In this document: piece by piece, positions 8,800-19,275 of the stretch
Layout of the letters: each line of letters opens with the position of its first letter
Numbering within the stretch: position 1 is the first letter of the stretch
Origin: Pseudomonas subflava
GTDB taxonomy: Bacteria; Pseudomonadota; Gammaproteobacteria; Pseudomonadales; Pseudomonadaceae
DNA length: 64,000 bases
Direction of reading: 5' to 3'
NCBI RefSeq assembly: GCF_023823685.1
Contig: NZ_JAMXBF010000003.1
Coordinates: 558,001-622,000, forward strand
Translations under genes and position numbers: made by a program
The notes under the pieces: model-generated
What the model was told of the DNA's origin: nothing
Database searches by the model: none
What the model saw: only the letters and a program-made list of their open reading frames with translations

Positions 8800-10916
<2,117 letters not shown>

Positions 10917-10932
10917 GTTCGCTGCGTTACAC

Positions 10933-10960
10933 GAAAAAGCCGCCCTCGGGCGGCTTTTTC
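10933..10960. terminator. Bidirectional Rho-independent terminator (trpA / M14 gene)
   Basis: GAAAAAGCCGCCC and GGGCGGCTTTTTC form a nearly perfect stem around a TC loop, with A and T tracts on the two sides. It can therefore stop both trpBA from the left and the convergent carboxypeptidase gene from the right. Confidence 0.9.
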
Positions 10961-10973
10961 ATGGCGCCGGCGC

Positions 10974-12098
10974 TCAGCGCAGTTTGTCGACCATCGCCGC
11001 CAACACGCTCAGCACGTCGCGCGCCAGGCGCTTGGAGCGCGCGCCGTTCCAGCCGGTGCGCGGGTCCGGCGAGAGGTCGTGGTCCTTGAACGGCATCTCC
11101 ACCGTATAGGCGAGGCAGTCGTAGGTCTGTCCGACCCAGTTGCAGGCCAGTGCCAGGTTGGCCTGGCCCGGCTCGTCGCGCGGGTAGCCGTGCTCCACCT
11201 GGAACTCGCCGATGGCCATCAGGCGCTGGCGGAATTCCTGCTCCAGCGCATCGAGGCGCGGGGTGAAGCCGGGGTTGCCCTCGCAGCCGGCGGTGAACAC
11301 GTAGGGGATTTCCTCGTCGCCGTGGATATCGAGGAAGCAGTCCACGCCCTGGCCGGCCATCTGCTGCTGGACGAACAGCACTTCCGGGCTCTCGCTCGCC
11401 GAGGGCGCCTGCCAGGCACGGTTGAGGTCCTTGCCCGCGGCGTTGGTGCGCAGGTTGCCGAGGAAGGCGCCGTCCGGGTTCATGTGCGGCACCAGGTACA
11501 GGTCGGCCTGAGCGAGCAGGCGCTGCAGTTCGTCGTCCTGTTGGGACAGGCGCTCGATCAGGCCCTCCATGAACCACTCGGCCATATGCTCGCCGGGATG
11601 CTGCTGGGCGATCAGCCAGATTTTGCGCGGCGTGCTAGATGTGCCGCGCACATGCAGCAGCGGCAGCTCGCGGCCCTGCAGGCTGCTGCCGCAGGCCAGC
11701 AGTTCGACGTTGGGCAGCGCCAGCGCCTTGACCAGCAGCTGGGCATGGCGGGCGCGGCTGTAGGGCTCGAAATAGGCGAAGCGGGCGGCGCCCTGCTCGG
11801 CCACCAGCTCGAAGTGCAGGCCGCCCTCGTCGAAGCGGGTGGGGATGCGGAACCAGTCGAGGCCGTCGTAGCTGGCCACCGCCTGATAGCCGCTCCAGGC
11901 GTTCCGGTAGCTGGACTGCCCGGCGTTTTCCAGGGTGAAGCCATGCGTCTGCCCGACCGTCAGCCCCTCGGCGAGGAAGTGGAACCACTGGAAGTGGTCG
12001 CTGGCGAAGTCCTTGCGGATCGCCAGGCGCACCCGCGCCGGGTCGCCGGCGTTGATAACCTCGATGTTGCCGCTGTCGAAATCGCTGCGAATCTGCAT
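10974..12098 (-). CDS. M14-family cytosolic zinc carboxypeptidase
   Basis: Predicted metallocarboxypeptidase of 374 residues, of the M14 group that carries an N-terminal beta-sandwich domain (AGBL/Nna1-like). There is no signal peptide, so it is cytosolic. Zinc ligands are visible as HPGE (His167, Glu170) and DIHGD (His259), and the catalytic Glu in YTVEMPF (Glu334). PHMNPDG and TNAAGKDLNR (about 205-226) are the substrate-carboxylate region typical of the family. It converges on trpA with a shared terminator. Its physiological substrate is unknown; bacterial relatives may trim peptides or amino-acid tags. Confidence 0.87.
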   Translation of the reverse strand: MQIRSDFDSGNIEVINAGDPARVRLAIRKDFASDHFQWFHFLAEGLTVGQTHGFTLENAGQSSYRNAWSGYQAVASYDGLDWFRIPTRFDEGGLHFELVAEQGAARFAYFEPYSRARHAQLLVKALALPNVELLACGSSLQGRELPLLHVRGTSSTPRKIWLIAQQHPGEHMAEWFMEGLIERLSQQDDELQRLLAQADLYLVPHMNPDGAFLGNLRTNAAGKDLNRAWQAPSASESPEVLFVQQQMAGQGVDCFLDIHGDEEIPYVFTAGCEGNPGFTPRLDALEQEFRQRLMAIGEFQVEHGYPRDEPGQANLALACNWVGQTYDCLAYTVEMPFKDHDLSPDPRTGWNGARSKRLARDVLSVLAAMVDKLR

Positions 12099-12176
12099 GG
12101 CACGCTCCTGCCGAACTGAGCCGGCAGGATACTCTCCGATTCCCCGGTCGGCATCAGTACCGCACGGATGGGAGGC

Positions 12177-12494
12177 TCATCGCGCCACGCCCGGCGCGGC
12201 GAGTACCCGCAACCGTACCTGCCGTACCCACTCAGCAGTCGCGCTCTGGAACTCCACCCCATGGGGCGCGGCCAGGTGCGCCTGCAGATGCTTGAGGCTC
12301 TGCCACTGTTCCAGTATCACCACGCTGTCGCCGTCCTGGGACTGATCGGGCAAGCCGGCCGACACGTCGAGCAACGGCCGATGGGCGAGACAACCGACCT
12401 CCGCCTGCACCCGCGCCTGGTTGGCCAGCACGGCCTCCAGCAGTTCCTGCCGCCGCCCGGGCATGCAGGTGATCTCCACGATAACCTCGATCAT
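12177..12494 (-). CDS. ABM-superfamily small protein (YgiN-like monooxygenase fold)
   Basis: Protein of 105 residues with the ferredoxin-like fold of the antibiotic-biosynthesis-monooxygenase superfamily: an opening strand (IEVIVEITCMPG), a helix rich in Glu/Ala (RRQELLEAVLANQARVQAE), then CLAHRPL, and VILEQWQSLKHLQAHLAAPH. I chose ATG 12494 because a strong GGAGGAGG lies just upstream. Longer in-frame extensions run antisense through the next gene and are rejected. It is 50 bp downstream of the aldo/keto reductase on the same strand and probably co-transcribed. Members act as quinol monooxygenases or detoxify reactive carbonyls; the precise role here is unknown. Confidence 0.75.
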   Translation of the reverse strand: MIEVIVEITCMPGRRQELLEAVLANQARVQAEVGCLAHRPLLDVSAGLPDQSQDGDSVVILEQWQSLKHLQAHLAAPHGVEFQSATAEWVRQVRLRVLAAPGVAR

Positions 12495-12544
12495 CCAACC
12501 GCCTCCTCCACAGGGCCTGTGACTATGACCCCCGGGGCGGGGCA

Positions 12545-13345
12545 TCAGTCCCAACGCGGTGCAAACTCCGGGTTGGCGACGCGCTCGCCGCGGTCCAGCC
12601 CGGCGATCGCGGCCAGGTCGTCGGCGCTCAGGCGAAGTCGGCTCGCCGCCAGGTTGCTGGCCAGGTTGTCGCGCTTGGTCGAGGACGGGATCACCGCGAA
12701 GTCCTGCTGCAGTAGCCAGGCCAGGGCCACCTGGGCCGCAGTGGCACCGTAAGCGGCGGCGATGCGCTGGATCACCGGCTCGGCCAGCACCTTGCCGTAG
12801 GCCAGCGGCATGTAGGCGGTGAGGTGGATGCCCTGCTGGCGTGCGAAATCCACCAGCTTGCGGTTCTGCAGCAGCGGGTGGATCTCCACCTGGTTGGTGG
12901 CGATCTCCTCGACGCCGACCGCGGCGATGGCCTCGCGCAGATGGGCGATGGTGAAGTTGGACACGCCGATGGCGGCGGTCAGGCCCTGACGTTTGGCCTC
13001 CAGCAGCTGCGCCATGTACTGCGCCACCGGCACTGCGTCGCCGGGCGAGGGCCAATGGATCAGGCAGAGATCGACCCGCTCCAGACCGAGCCTGGCCAGG
13101 CTCTCGCGCAGGCTGGGGACGAGCCGGCCGGCGGCCAGATTCTCCGTCCAAATCTTGGTGGTGACGAACAGCTCGTCGGGCGGCACGCCGCTGTCGGCGA
13201 TGGCCTGGCCGACAGCAGCCTCATTGCCGTAAATCTGCGCCGTGTCGATGTGCCGGTAGCCGAGCTCAAGGCCGGTGCGTACCGAGTCGATGGCGACCTG
13301 GTCCTTGAGGCGGAAGGTGCCGAGGCCGAGGGAGGGGATGTGCAT
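12545..13345 (-). CDS. dkgB: Aldo/keto reductase, DkgB-like
   Basis: NADPH-dependent reductase of 266 residues, close in length and sequence style to the DkgB (YafB) 2,5-diketo-gluconate/methylglyoxal reductases. The catalytic tetrad is visible: Asp34 and Tyr39 in [11 protein letters not shown], Lys64 in TTKIW, and His97 in LIHWPS. The NADP-binding end carries [14 protein letters not shown]. It lies 16 bp after the MFS exporter and ahead of the ABM protein, all on the minus strand, which suggests a carbonyl-detoxification operon. The symbol is by resemblance only. Confidence 0.87.
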   Translation of the reverse strand: MHIPSLGLGTFRLKDQVAIDSVRTGLELGYRHIDTAQIYGNEAAVGQAIADSGVPPDELFVTTKIWTENLAAGRLVPSLRESLARLGLERVDLCLIHWPSPGDAVPVAQYMAQLLEAKRQGLTAAIGVSNFTIAHLREAIAAVGVEEIATNQVEIHPLLQNRKLVDFARQQGIHLTAYMPLAYGKVLAEPVIQRIAAAYGATAAQVALAWLLQQDFAVIPSSTKRDNLASNLAASRLRLSADDLAAIAGLDRGERVANPEFAPRWD

Positions 13346-13361
13346 CTGGATATCTCCTGTA

Positions 13362-14570
13362 TCAGTGAGCGGCGACCAGCGCCGAGCGGGTTGGGGCGGC
13401 GTCGCCAGCAGGATCGCATCGATCCAGGCGCCCGGCCCAGAAGGTCAGGCCCAGCGCGAGGAGCACCACCAGGGCGCCGATCCAGGCGGTGTGGATCAGC
13501 CCGAGGTCGGCGACGATGTGGCCGCCGAGCCAGGCGCCGCCGGCGATGCCGAGGTTGAAGGCGGCGATGTTCAGGCCGGAGGCGACGTCCACGGCCTGCG
13601 GCGCATGGCGCTCGGCCTGGCGCACCACGTAGAGCTGCAGGCCGGGCACGTTGCCGAATGCCACCGCGCCCCACAGCAGCACGGTGAGCAGCGCCAGCCA
13701 GGGGTGGCTGGCGGTGAAGGTCAGCGTCAGCAGCACAGCAGCGAGCAGGGCGAAGATCAGCTTCAGCGCGCCGATCGGGCCACGCCGGTCGGCCAGCTTG
13801 CCGCCCCAGATGTTGCCGATCGCCACCGACACGCCGTAGACCAGCAGCACCAGGCCGACCATGGAAGCACTGAAACCGCTGACCTCCTGCAGGATCGGCG
13901 CGAGAAAGGTGAAGGCGGTGAAAGTGCCACCATAGCCCAGCGCGGTCATCGCATAGACCAGCAGCAGGCGCGGCTGCTTGAGCACCGCCAGCTGGGTGAG
14001 CAGGGCAGCCGGCGGCGTGTGCGGGATGCTGCGCGGCACGAACAACAGGCTGCCGATGAAGGCGATCACGCCCAGGGCGGACACGGCGAGGAAGGTTTCG
14101 CGCCAGCCGAAGTGCTGGCCGATGAAGGTGCCCAGCGGCACGCCGGTGACCAGGGCTACTGTCAGGCCGGTGAACATGATGGCGATGGCGCTGGCCGCCT
14201 TCTCCTTGGCCACCAGGCTGGTGGCGATGGTCGAGCCGATGGAGAAGAACACGCCGTGGGCCAGGCCGGTGACGATGCGTGCAGCGATCAGCGACTCGTA
14301 GCCCGGCGCCAGCCATGCCAGCAGGTTGCCGGCGGTGAACAGCACCATCAGGCCGAGCAACAGGGCCTTGCGCGGCATACGGCCGGTCAAGGCGGTAAGC
14401 AGCGGCGCGCCGACCGCCACGCCGAGGGCGTAGAGGCTGACCAGCAGGCCCGCCGAGGGCAGGCTGACGCCGAGGTCGGCGGCGATGATGGGGATGAGGC
14501 CGACGATGACGAACTCCGTCGTGCCGATGGCGAAAGCGCTGAGGGTGAGAGCCAGCAGGGCGATGGGCAT
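13362..14570 (-). CDS. MFS (DHA1/AraJ-type) efflux transporter
   Basis: Twelve-helix major-facilitator protein of 402 residues. I start it at ATG 14570, preceded by GGAG seven bases upstream, rather than the TTG 15 bases earlier. The N-terminal half has [15 protein letters not shown] (typical of AraJ/YdhP sugar or drug exporters), the loop motif A region TGRMPRKA, and a second-half equivalent [10 protein letters not shown]. It should export a small compound by proton antiport. It leads the aldo/keto reductase and ABM genes and diverges from a LysR regulator 100 bp away, the usual layout for regulator and target. Confidence 0.85.
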   Translation of the reverse strand: MPIALLALTLSAFAIGTTEFVIVGLIPIIAADLGVSLPSAGLLVSLYALGVAVGAPLLTALTGRMPRKALLLGLMVLFTAGNLLAWLAPGYESLIAARIVTGLAHGVFFSIGSTIATSLVAKEKAASAIAIMFTGLTVALVTGVPLGTFIGQHFGWRETFLAVSALGVIAFIGSLLFVPRSIPHTPPAALLTQLAVLKQPRLLLVYAMTALGYGGTFTAFTFLAPILQEVSGFSASMVGLVLLVYGVSVAIGNIWGGKLADRRGPIGALKLIFALLAAVLLTLTFTASHPWLALLTVLLWGAVAFGNVPGLQLYVVRQAERHAPQAVDVASGLNIAAFNLGIAGGAWLGGHIVADLGLIHTAWIGALVVLLALGLTFWAGRLDRCDPAGDAAPTRSALVAAH

Positions 14571-14670
14571 GGATTTTCTCCGCAAGGGACTGGATGACGC
14601 GCAGTCTCCACGCCAGACTCATGCGGAAAAACCCGGTAGTACGCCAAAGATATTTGCCAAGGAATCACGA

Positions 14671-15576
14671 ATGAAGACCAGCCTGGACGAACTGCAGGCC
14701 TTCACCCAGGTGGTGGACGGTGGCTCCATCAGCGCCGCTGCCGAGCAGCTGGGGCAGACCGCCTCGGGCATCAGCCGCGCCCTCGGCCGCCTCGAGGACA
14801 AGCTCGGCGTCACCCTATTGCGCCGCACCACGCGGCGCCTGGAGCTGACCGAGGAGGGTGCGGCGTTCCTCGTCCAGGCCCGGCGCATTCTCGCCGCCGT
14901 CGAGGAGGCCGAGGAGCAGATGGCCCTGCGCCGCCAGGTGCCGGCCGGGCGCTTGCGGGTCAACGCCGCCTCGCCCTTCATGCTGCACGTGCTGGTGCCG
15001 CTGGTGGCCGGCTTCCGCGCGCGCTATCCGCAGATCGAGCTGGAGCTGAACAGCAACGACCTGATCATCGACCTGCTGGAACAGCGCACCGACCTGGCCA
15101 TCCGCATCGGCGCCCTGCGCGACTCTAGCCTGCACGCCCGACCGCTGGGGCGCAGCCGCATCCGCGTGCTGGCCAGCCCGGCCTACCTGGCGGCGCGTGG
15201 CACGCCGCAATCGCCCGCGGAGCTGCGGGACCATGGCCTGCTCGGCTTCACCCAGCCGGACAGCCTAAACCTCTGGCCGCTGCGCCACGATCGGGGTGAC
15301 CAGCTGCAGATCGTCCCGACGCTCAAGGCCTCCAGCGGCGAGACCCTGCGCCAGCTAGCCCTGGCCGGCGCCGGGCTGGTCTGCCTCTCGGACTTTATGA
15401 CCGCAGAAGATCGGCGGTCCGGCGCGCTGGTGGAAGTGCTGGCCGCGCACAACGTCGATACCCGCCAGCCGATCAACGCCGTGTACTACCGCAACACCGC
15501 GCTGGCGGCGCGTATCACCTGCTTCCTCGACTACCTGAGCGAGTGCCTGGCGGGGCAGGCCTGGGCGCAGAACTGA
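14671..15576 (+). CDS. LysR-family transcriptional regulator
   Basis: LysR protein of 301 residues. ATG 14671 has AAGGA eight bases upstream; the longer in-frame extension would run antisense into the transporter gene. The winged HTH (about 1-60; GSISAAAEQLGQTASGISRA) precedes a type-2 periplasmic-binding-like effector domain from about residue 90 (GRLRVNAASPFMLHVLVPL). It belongs to the subgroup that controls divergent efflux pumps and oxidoreductases. The divergent MFS/aldo-keto reductase/ABM genes are the likely targets. The inducer is unknown. Confidence 0.86.
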   Translation: MKTSLDELQAFTQVVDGGSISAAAEQLGQTASGISRALGRLEDKLGVTLLRRTTRRLELTEEGAAFLVQARRILAAVEEAEEQMALRRQVPAGRLRVNAASPFMLHVLVPLVAGFRARYPQIELELNSNDLIIDLLEQRTDLAIRIGALRDSSLHARPLGRSRIRVLASPAYLAARGTPQSPAELRDHGLLGFTQPDSLNLWPLRHDRGDQLQIVPTLKASSGETLRQLALAGAGLVCLSDFMTAEDRRSGALVEVLAAHNVDTRQPINAVYYRNTALAARITCFLDYLSECLAGQAWAQN

Positions 15577-15600
15577 CCAACCGGCCTTGGCCTTGTGAAT

Positions 15601-15646
15601 TTTCTTGTGTATTTTTTCATGAAATAGAAAACAAGAAATTTCATGA
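15601..15646. promoter_or_regulatory. Candidate operator of the PuuB-like gene
   Basis: An AT-rich stretch in GC-rich DNA. TTTCTTGT (15601-15608) and ACAAGAAA (15631-15638) are perfect inverted repeats. TTTCATGA occurs twice (15615-15622 and 15639-15646), the first within the palindrome TTTCATGAAA. The downstream PuuR/PauR-like repressor is the obvious candidate ligand. Confidence 0.45.
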
Positions 15647-15653
15647 GGCCCGC

Positions 15654-16940
15654 ATGTTCAAGCAATCCGCCCAGCACGTCGGCACCTATTACGCCGCCAC
15701 TTACGGCCCGATTCCGTTGCGCCCGCGCCTTCAGGAAACCCTCGACTGCGACGTGGTGATCGTCGGCGCCGGCTTCAGCGGCCTGCACACCGGCCTGCGC
15801 CTGGCCCTGGCCGGCAAGAAAGTGGTGTTGCTGGAGGCCAGCCGCCTGGCCTGGGCCGCCTCCGGGCGCAACGGCGGACAGGCCCTGCCGGGCTGGTCCT
15901 GCGACATGCCGCCCCTGGAAAAGGCCCTGGGCACCGAACGCGCGCGTCGCCTGTGGGACAGCATGGTCTGGGCCGCCGAGGAGATGCGCGAGCTGCCCGA
16001 GCGCCACGGCTTCGACATCGACTACCGCACCGGCGCCCTCTACACCGCCGTGCTGCCGCGCCGGGTGCGCCAGCTGCAGGAGAACCTGGAAGAGGCCGAG
16101 CACACATACGGGTATCGCCAGCTCAGCTTCATCGCCCAGCAGGATCTGCCCGAGTGGATCGCCAGCCCACGCTACCTGGCCGCCCTGCACGACACCGGCG
16201 CCGCCCACCTCAACCCGCTGAAGCTGGCCCAGGGCCTGGCCGGTGCCATCGAGGCGGCCGGCGGGCGCATCTTCGAGCAGAGCCGGGCGCTGGACTGGCA
16301 GGAGACACCGGCGGGCTACCGCGTGCGCACCGAGCATGGCGAGGTCCGCGGCGATGTGCTGGTGCTGGCCTGCAACGCCTATGTCGACGGCCTCGACCGC
16401 GAACTGTCGAAACGCCTGCTGCCGGTCGGCTCGTATCAGGTGGCCACCGCCCCGCTTGACCCCGAGCTGGCCCGCTCGCTGCTGCCGCGCGGCACTTGCG
16501 CCATCGACAACCAGTTCGTCCCCGATTACTTCCGCGTCACCCCGGACCACCGCCTGCTGTTCGGCGGCGGCTGTACCTACCTGGGCGGCATTCCCAAGGA
16601 CGTGCCGGCGGCCACCCGCCCGTATCTGGAACGGGTGTTCCCGCAGCTGCGCGGCGTGCAGATCGACCATGGCTGGGGCGGGCATATCGACTGCACCATG
16701 CACCGCACTCCGGACGTCGGCCGCCAGGGCCAGAAGTACTGGCTGCAGGGCTTCTCCGGCCACGGCATCCTGCCGACCCTGGCCGCCGCCCGCGCGGTGA
16801 GCGACGCGATCCTCGGCGACGCCGACCTGCTCGGCCTGTATCAGGGCCTGGACAACCCGCGCTTTCCCGGCGGCGACCAGCTAGCCGCGCCCATCGAGGC
16901 GGTGGGCAAGGCCTGGTACCGCCTGCGCGATCTTTTCTGA
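15654..16940 (+). CDS. puuB: FAD-dependent gamma-glutamylputrescine oxidoreductase
   Basis: FAD oxidase of the DAO family, 428 residues, related to PuuB/PauB enzymes that oxidise gamma-glutamyl-polyamines to the aldehyde. The dinucleotide fold is VVIVGAGFSGLHTGLRLA (about 33-50), followed by AWAASGRNGGQ, where flavin contacts fall in this family. A C-terminal HGWGGHIDCTMHRTPDVGR and GFSGHGILPT complete the domain. I start at ATG 15654 after the weak GAGG. The next gene is a PuuR/PauR-type regulator and then a PuuA-like synthetase, which supports the polyamine assignment. Confidence 0.85.
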   Translation: MFKQSAQHVGTYYAATYGPIPLRPRLQETLDCDVVIVGAGFSGLHTGLRLALAGKKVVLLEASRLAWAASGRNGGQALPGWSCDMPPLEKALGTERARRLWDSMVWAAEEMRELPERHGFDIDYRTGALYTAVLPRRVRQLQENLEEAEHTYGYRQLSFIAQQDLPEWIASPRYLAALHDTGAAHLNPLKLAQGLAGAIEAAGGRIFEQSRALDWQETPAGYRVRTEHGEVRGDVLVLACNAYVDGLDRELSKRLLPVGSYQVATAPLDPELARSLLPRGTCAIDNQFVPDYFRVTPDHRLLFGGGCTYLGGIPKDVPAATRPYLERVFPQLRGVQIDHGWGGHIDCTMHRTPDVGRQGQKYWLQGFSGHGILPTLAAARAVSDAILGDADLLGLYQGLDNPRFPGGDQLAAPIEAVGKAWYRLRDLF

Positions 16941-16952
16941 GCCCGTTTACCC

Positions 16953-17001
16953 TAGCCCGGATGCCAACCGAAATAACCCTCCCCGGATGGCATCCGGGCT
17001 A
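16953..17001. repeat. Dispersed-type inverted repeat between puuB-like and regulator genes
   Basis: TAGCCCGGATGCCA (16953-16966) and TGGCATCCGGGCTA (16988-17001) are a perfect 14 bp inverted repeat around a 21-base loop, ending 13 bases before the regulator start codon. Palindromes with this TAGCCCGGATG core are common between Pseudomonas genes. It would form a stable mRNA hairpin close to the regulator's ribosome-binding site. Confidence 0.6.
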
Positions 17002-17014
17002 CGCGAGGAATGTC

Positions 17015-17572
17015 ATGGACAAGCAGGAAGAAATCGAAGGCCTGGCGATCCTGGTGCGCGATCTGCGCAAGCACAAGGACCTGACGCTCAATGAGCTGGC
17101 CGAGCGCATTGGCCGCTCGGTGGGCTTTCTGTCCCAGGTCGAGCGCGGCCTGTCACGCCCGACCGTGGCCGACCTCACCGCCATCAGCGAGGCGCTGGGC
17201 GTGCCGACCACCTACTTCTACAACCCCGGCAAACCGCGCCTGGTGCCCTGGGCGACCCGCCCGGACGAGCGCCGCACGCTGTACTACGCCGGCGGCATCA
17301 CCGATGTGCTGGCCTCGCCGGGGATGTCCGGCGGCTTCGCCATGCTGGAGAGCTTCCTTGAGCCCGGCGCCACCAGCGGCGAGGGCCACCTGAACGACAG
17401 CTCCGAGCAGGGCGGCTTCGTTCTCGAGGGCGAGCTGACGGTCTGGTACGGCGACACCGCCGAGCCGGTCACCCTCGGCCCGCGCGACAGCTTCCAGCTG
17501 CCACCGCATGCCCAGTTCCGCTACGCCAACCTCACCGATCAACCCACTCGAGTGCTCTGGGTCTTCACCTGA
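17015..17572 (+). CDS. pauR: XRE-cupin regulator, PuuR/PauR-like
   Basis: Regulator of 185 residues with an N-terminal lambda-repressor-type HTH (about 10-65; TLNELAERIGRSVGFLSQVE) and a C-terminal cupin domain (about 110-182; GEGHLNDSSEQGGFVLEGE). This is the architecture of PuuR (E. coli) and PauR (P. aeruginosa), repressors of polyamine-catabolic genes released by gamma-glutamyl-polyamine metabolites. ATG 17015 follows GAGGA. It lies between the PuuB-like oxidase and the PuuA-like synthetase. The symbol is by architecture and context. Confidence 0.82.
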   Translation: MDKQEEIEGLAILVRDLRKHKDLTLNELAERIGRSVGFLSQVERGLSRPTVADLTAISEALGVPTTYFYNPGKPRLVPWATRPDERRTLYYAGGITDVLASPGMSGGFAMLESFLEPGATSGEGHLNDSSEQGGFVLEGELTVWYGDTAEPVTLGPRDSFQLPPHAQFRYANLTDQPTRVLWVFT

Positions 17573-17712
17573 AATGCGGCCAGAACCTACTGCGCTCGGC
17601 CAGGCTGCGTTGCACGCTGGCTCGGGCTGCCCACTTACCACTTGTAAGCTCCGCGCCGTCGCCAGCCTGCGCCTTGCCTGGCCTTCGCTCGTGACGGTTC
17701 TGATCCGCATTT
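17572..17712. repeat. 141 bp long palindromic element upstream of puuA-like gene
   Basis: The ends AAATGCGGCCAGAACC and GGTTCTGATCCGCATTT are inverted copies, and the interior continues the symmetry (CGGCCAGGC near 17598; GCCTGGCC near 17675). It starts at the stop codon of the regulator and ends about 30 bases before the puuA-like start, so the transcript between them would fold into one long hairpin. The element looks like a non-coding mobile-type repeat of Pseudomonas rather than a terminator; no T tract is present. Confidence 0.6.
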
Positions 17713-17743
17713 GACGGGTATTGATGAAAACAAGGACAAGAAC

Positions 17744-19090
17744 GTGACATCTACATTCCCCGACCTGCTCAGCGAAGTGCGCGCCTTCCGCGCCGCCCAC
17801 CCGGACGTGCGCTACGTCGAGCTGATCTGCCTGGACATCCCCGGGCACTTCTACGGCAAACGCTATCCCCTCGACATGCTGGAGAAGGTCGCCGCCGGCG
17901 GCCCGCTCAAGCTGCCGCAGAACTGCGTGCTGCTTGGCGCCCAGGGAGGCCTGCACCCGATCGGCGACTATTGCTTCAACGACGGCGACCCGGACGCCCC
18001 GCGCCGCCTGATCCCCGGCACGCTCAAGCCGGTGCGCTGGGAGAAGCAGCCGCTGGGGCAGATGTTGATCAGCTCCGACGGCACCGAGGCGCCGATCGAG
18101 TTCGAGCCCCGCGAGGTGCTGGCCCGCGTACTCAAGCGCCTGGAAGCCAGGGGCATCCGCCCGGTGGTGGCCTTCGAGCTGGAGTTCTACCTGTTCGACC
18201 GCAAGCTGGACAATGGCCTGCCGCGCTTCCCGCGCGACCCGCTGACCGACGATGAAGACGACCAGCCGAACATGCACATCGAGCGCCTCTCGCGCTTCTC
18301 TGACGTGCTGCACGAGATGGTCGAGGCGGCCCAGGAGCAGGACGTGGAGGCCAACGTCATCACCGCCGAGATCGGCCCCGGGCAGTTCGAGATCAACTTC
18401 GCCCACTGCGACGACGGCCTGCGTGCCGCGGACCAGGCCGCCCTGTTCTGCCGCAGCACCCGCGGGGTGGCGATGAAGCACGGCTACCGCGCCAGCTTCA
18501 TGAGCAAGCCCTACCTGGAGGCGCCGGGCAGTGGCATGCATGTGCACGTGAGCCTGTACGACCAGGCCGGCAACAACCTGCTCGACGGCGACGGCCAGCG
18601 CCCGCTGCGCCACGCCGTGGCCGGCTGCCTGGAGCTGCTGCCGCACTGCATGCCGATCTTCGCGGCCAACCACAACGCCTACCGCCGCTACGGTTCGCGG
18701 GTCAACGCGGCGAGCAAGGCCAGCTGGGGCTTCGAGGACCGCGACGCGTGTATCCGCATCCCCGAGTCAGACGGCAGGAACCTGCGCATCGAACACCGCC
18801 TGGCTGGCGCCGACGCCAACCCCTACCTGGTGCTGGCGGCCATCCTCAGCGGCATGGAGCACGGCCTGGACCAGGCCCGCGAGCCGATCCCCTCGCTGAA
18901 CGACGACCGCTGCAGCGGCGTGGACTTCCCCAAGGACATGCTCACCGCAGTGGCGGCCATGGAGTCCCACGAGGTGGTCAAGGACAAGCTGGGCGCCGAG
19001 TTCGTCTTCGTCTATTGCGAGAACAAGCGCCACGACCATCTGGACTTCATGAACGAGGTCAGCGCGCGCGAGTATCGCTGGTTCCTGTAG
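17744..19090 (+). CDS. puuA: Gamma-glutamylpolyamine synthetase (glutamine-synthetase family)
   Basis: Glutamine-synthetase-fold ligase of 448 residues, matching PuuA/PauA/SpuI enzymes that ligate glutamate to putrescine or other polyamines with ATP. I prefer GTG 17744, with AAGGA seven bases upstream, over TTG 17711. Signature regions: FYGKRYPLDML near 40, the metal-binding VVAFELEFYLF, NVITAEIGPGQFEIN, the ATP site GSGMHVHVSLYDQ, and RIEHRLAGADANPYL. It lacks the adenylylation Tyr region of true GlnA. With the adjacent oxidase and PauR-like regulator it forms the gamma-glutamylation route of polyamine catabolism, though the dehydrogenase and hydrolase steps are not in this window. Confidence 0.88.
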   Translation: MTSTFPDLLSEVRAFRAAHPDVRYVELICLDIPGHFYGKRYPLDMLEKVAAGGPLKLPQNCVLLGAQGGLHPIGDYCFNDGDPDAPRRLIPGTLKPVRWEKQPLGQMLISSDGTEAPIEFEPREVLARVLKRLEARGIRPVVAFELEFYLFDRKLDNGLPRFPRDPLTDDEDDQPNMHIERLSRFSDVLHEMVEAAQEQDVEANVITAEIGPGQFEINFAHCDDGLRAADQAALFCRSTRGVAMKHGYRASFMSKPYLEAPGSGMHVHVSLYDQAGNNLLDGDGQRPLRHAVAGCLELLPHCMPIFAANHNAYRRYGSRVNAASKASWGFEDRDACIRIPESDGRNLRIEHRLAGADANPYLVLAAILSGMEHGLDQAREPIPSLNDDRCSGVDFPKDMLTAVAAMESHEVVKDKLGAEFVFVYCENKRHDHLDFMNEVSAREYRWFL

Positions 19091-19142
19091 TGAGCAAGGC
19101 GCAATTGCCCGGCTCGCGGCCAGCTGATAAGTTGCCGTCCAC

Positions 19143-19218
19143 GCCGGTGTAGCTCAGTCGGTAGAGCAGCGCACTCGTAACGCGAAGGTCGCAGGTTCGA
19201 TTCCTGTCTCCGGCACCA
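19143..19218 (+). tRNA. tRNA-Thr (anticodon CGT)
   Basis: A 76-nt cloverleaf with encoded CCA (19216-19218). The D arm is GCTC/GAGC, the anticodon loop CTCGTAA gives CGT (reads ACG, threonine), and the T arm is GCAGG/CCTGT around TTCGATT. The acceptor stem GCCGGTG/CTCCGGC has a U-U apposition at the sixth pair, and the anticodon stem ends in an A-C apposition. A terminator follows 15 bases later. Confidence 0.93.
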
Positions 19219-19232
19219 ACATCCCCAACATG

Positions 19233-19263
19233 AAAAAGCCCAGCATCAAGCTGGGCTTTTTTT
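19233..19263. terminator. Bidirectional terminator (tRNA-Thr / pbpG)
   Basis: AAAAAGCCCAGC (19233-19244), a five-base loop and GCTGGGCTTTTTTT form a strong hairpin with A and T tracts on either side. It serves both the tRNA and the convergent pbpG. Confidence 0.9.
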
Positions 19264-19275
19264 ATGGCTGGCGGG

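Noticed and set aside
13060..14622. 520-codon minus-strand frame overlapping the MFS gene
   Set aside because: Out of phase with the clear MFS and aldo/keto reductase reading frames; Arg/Ala/Pro-rich translation.
17153..18673. 506-codon minus-strand frame opposite the PuuA-like gene
   Set aside because: Antisense shadow crossing two genes and the long palindrome; no recognisable domain.
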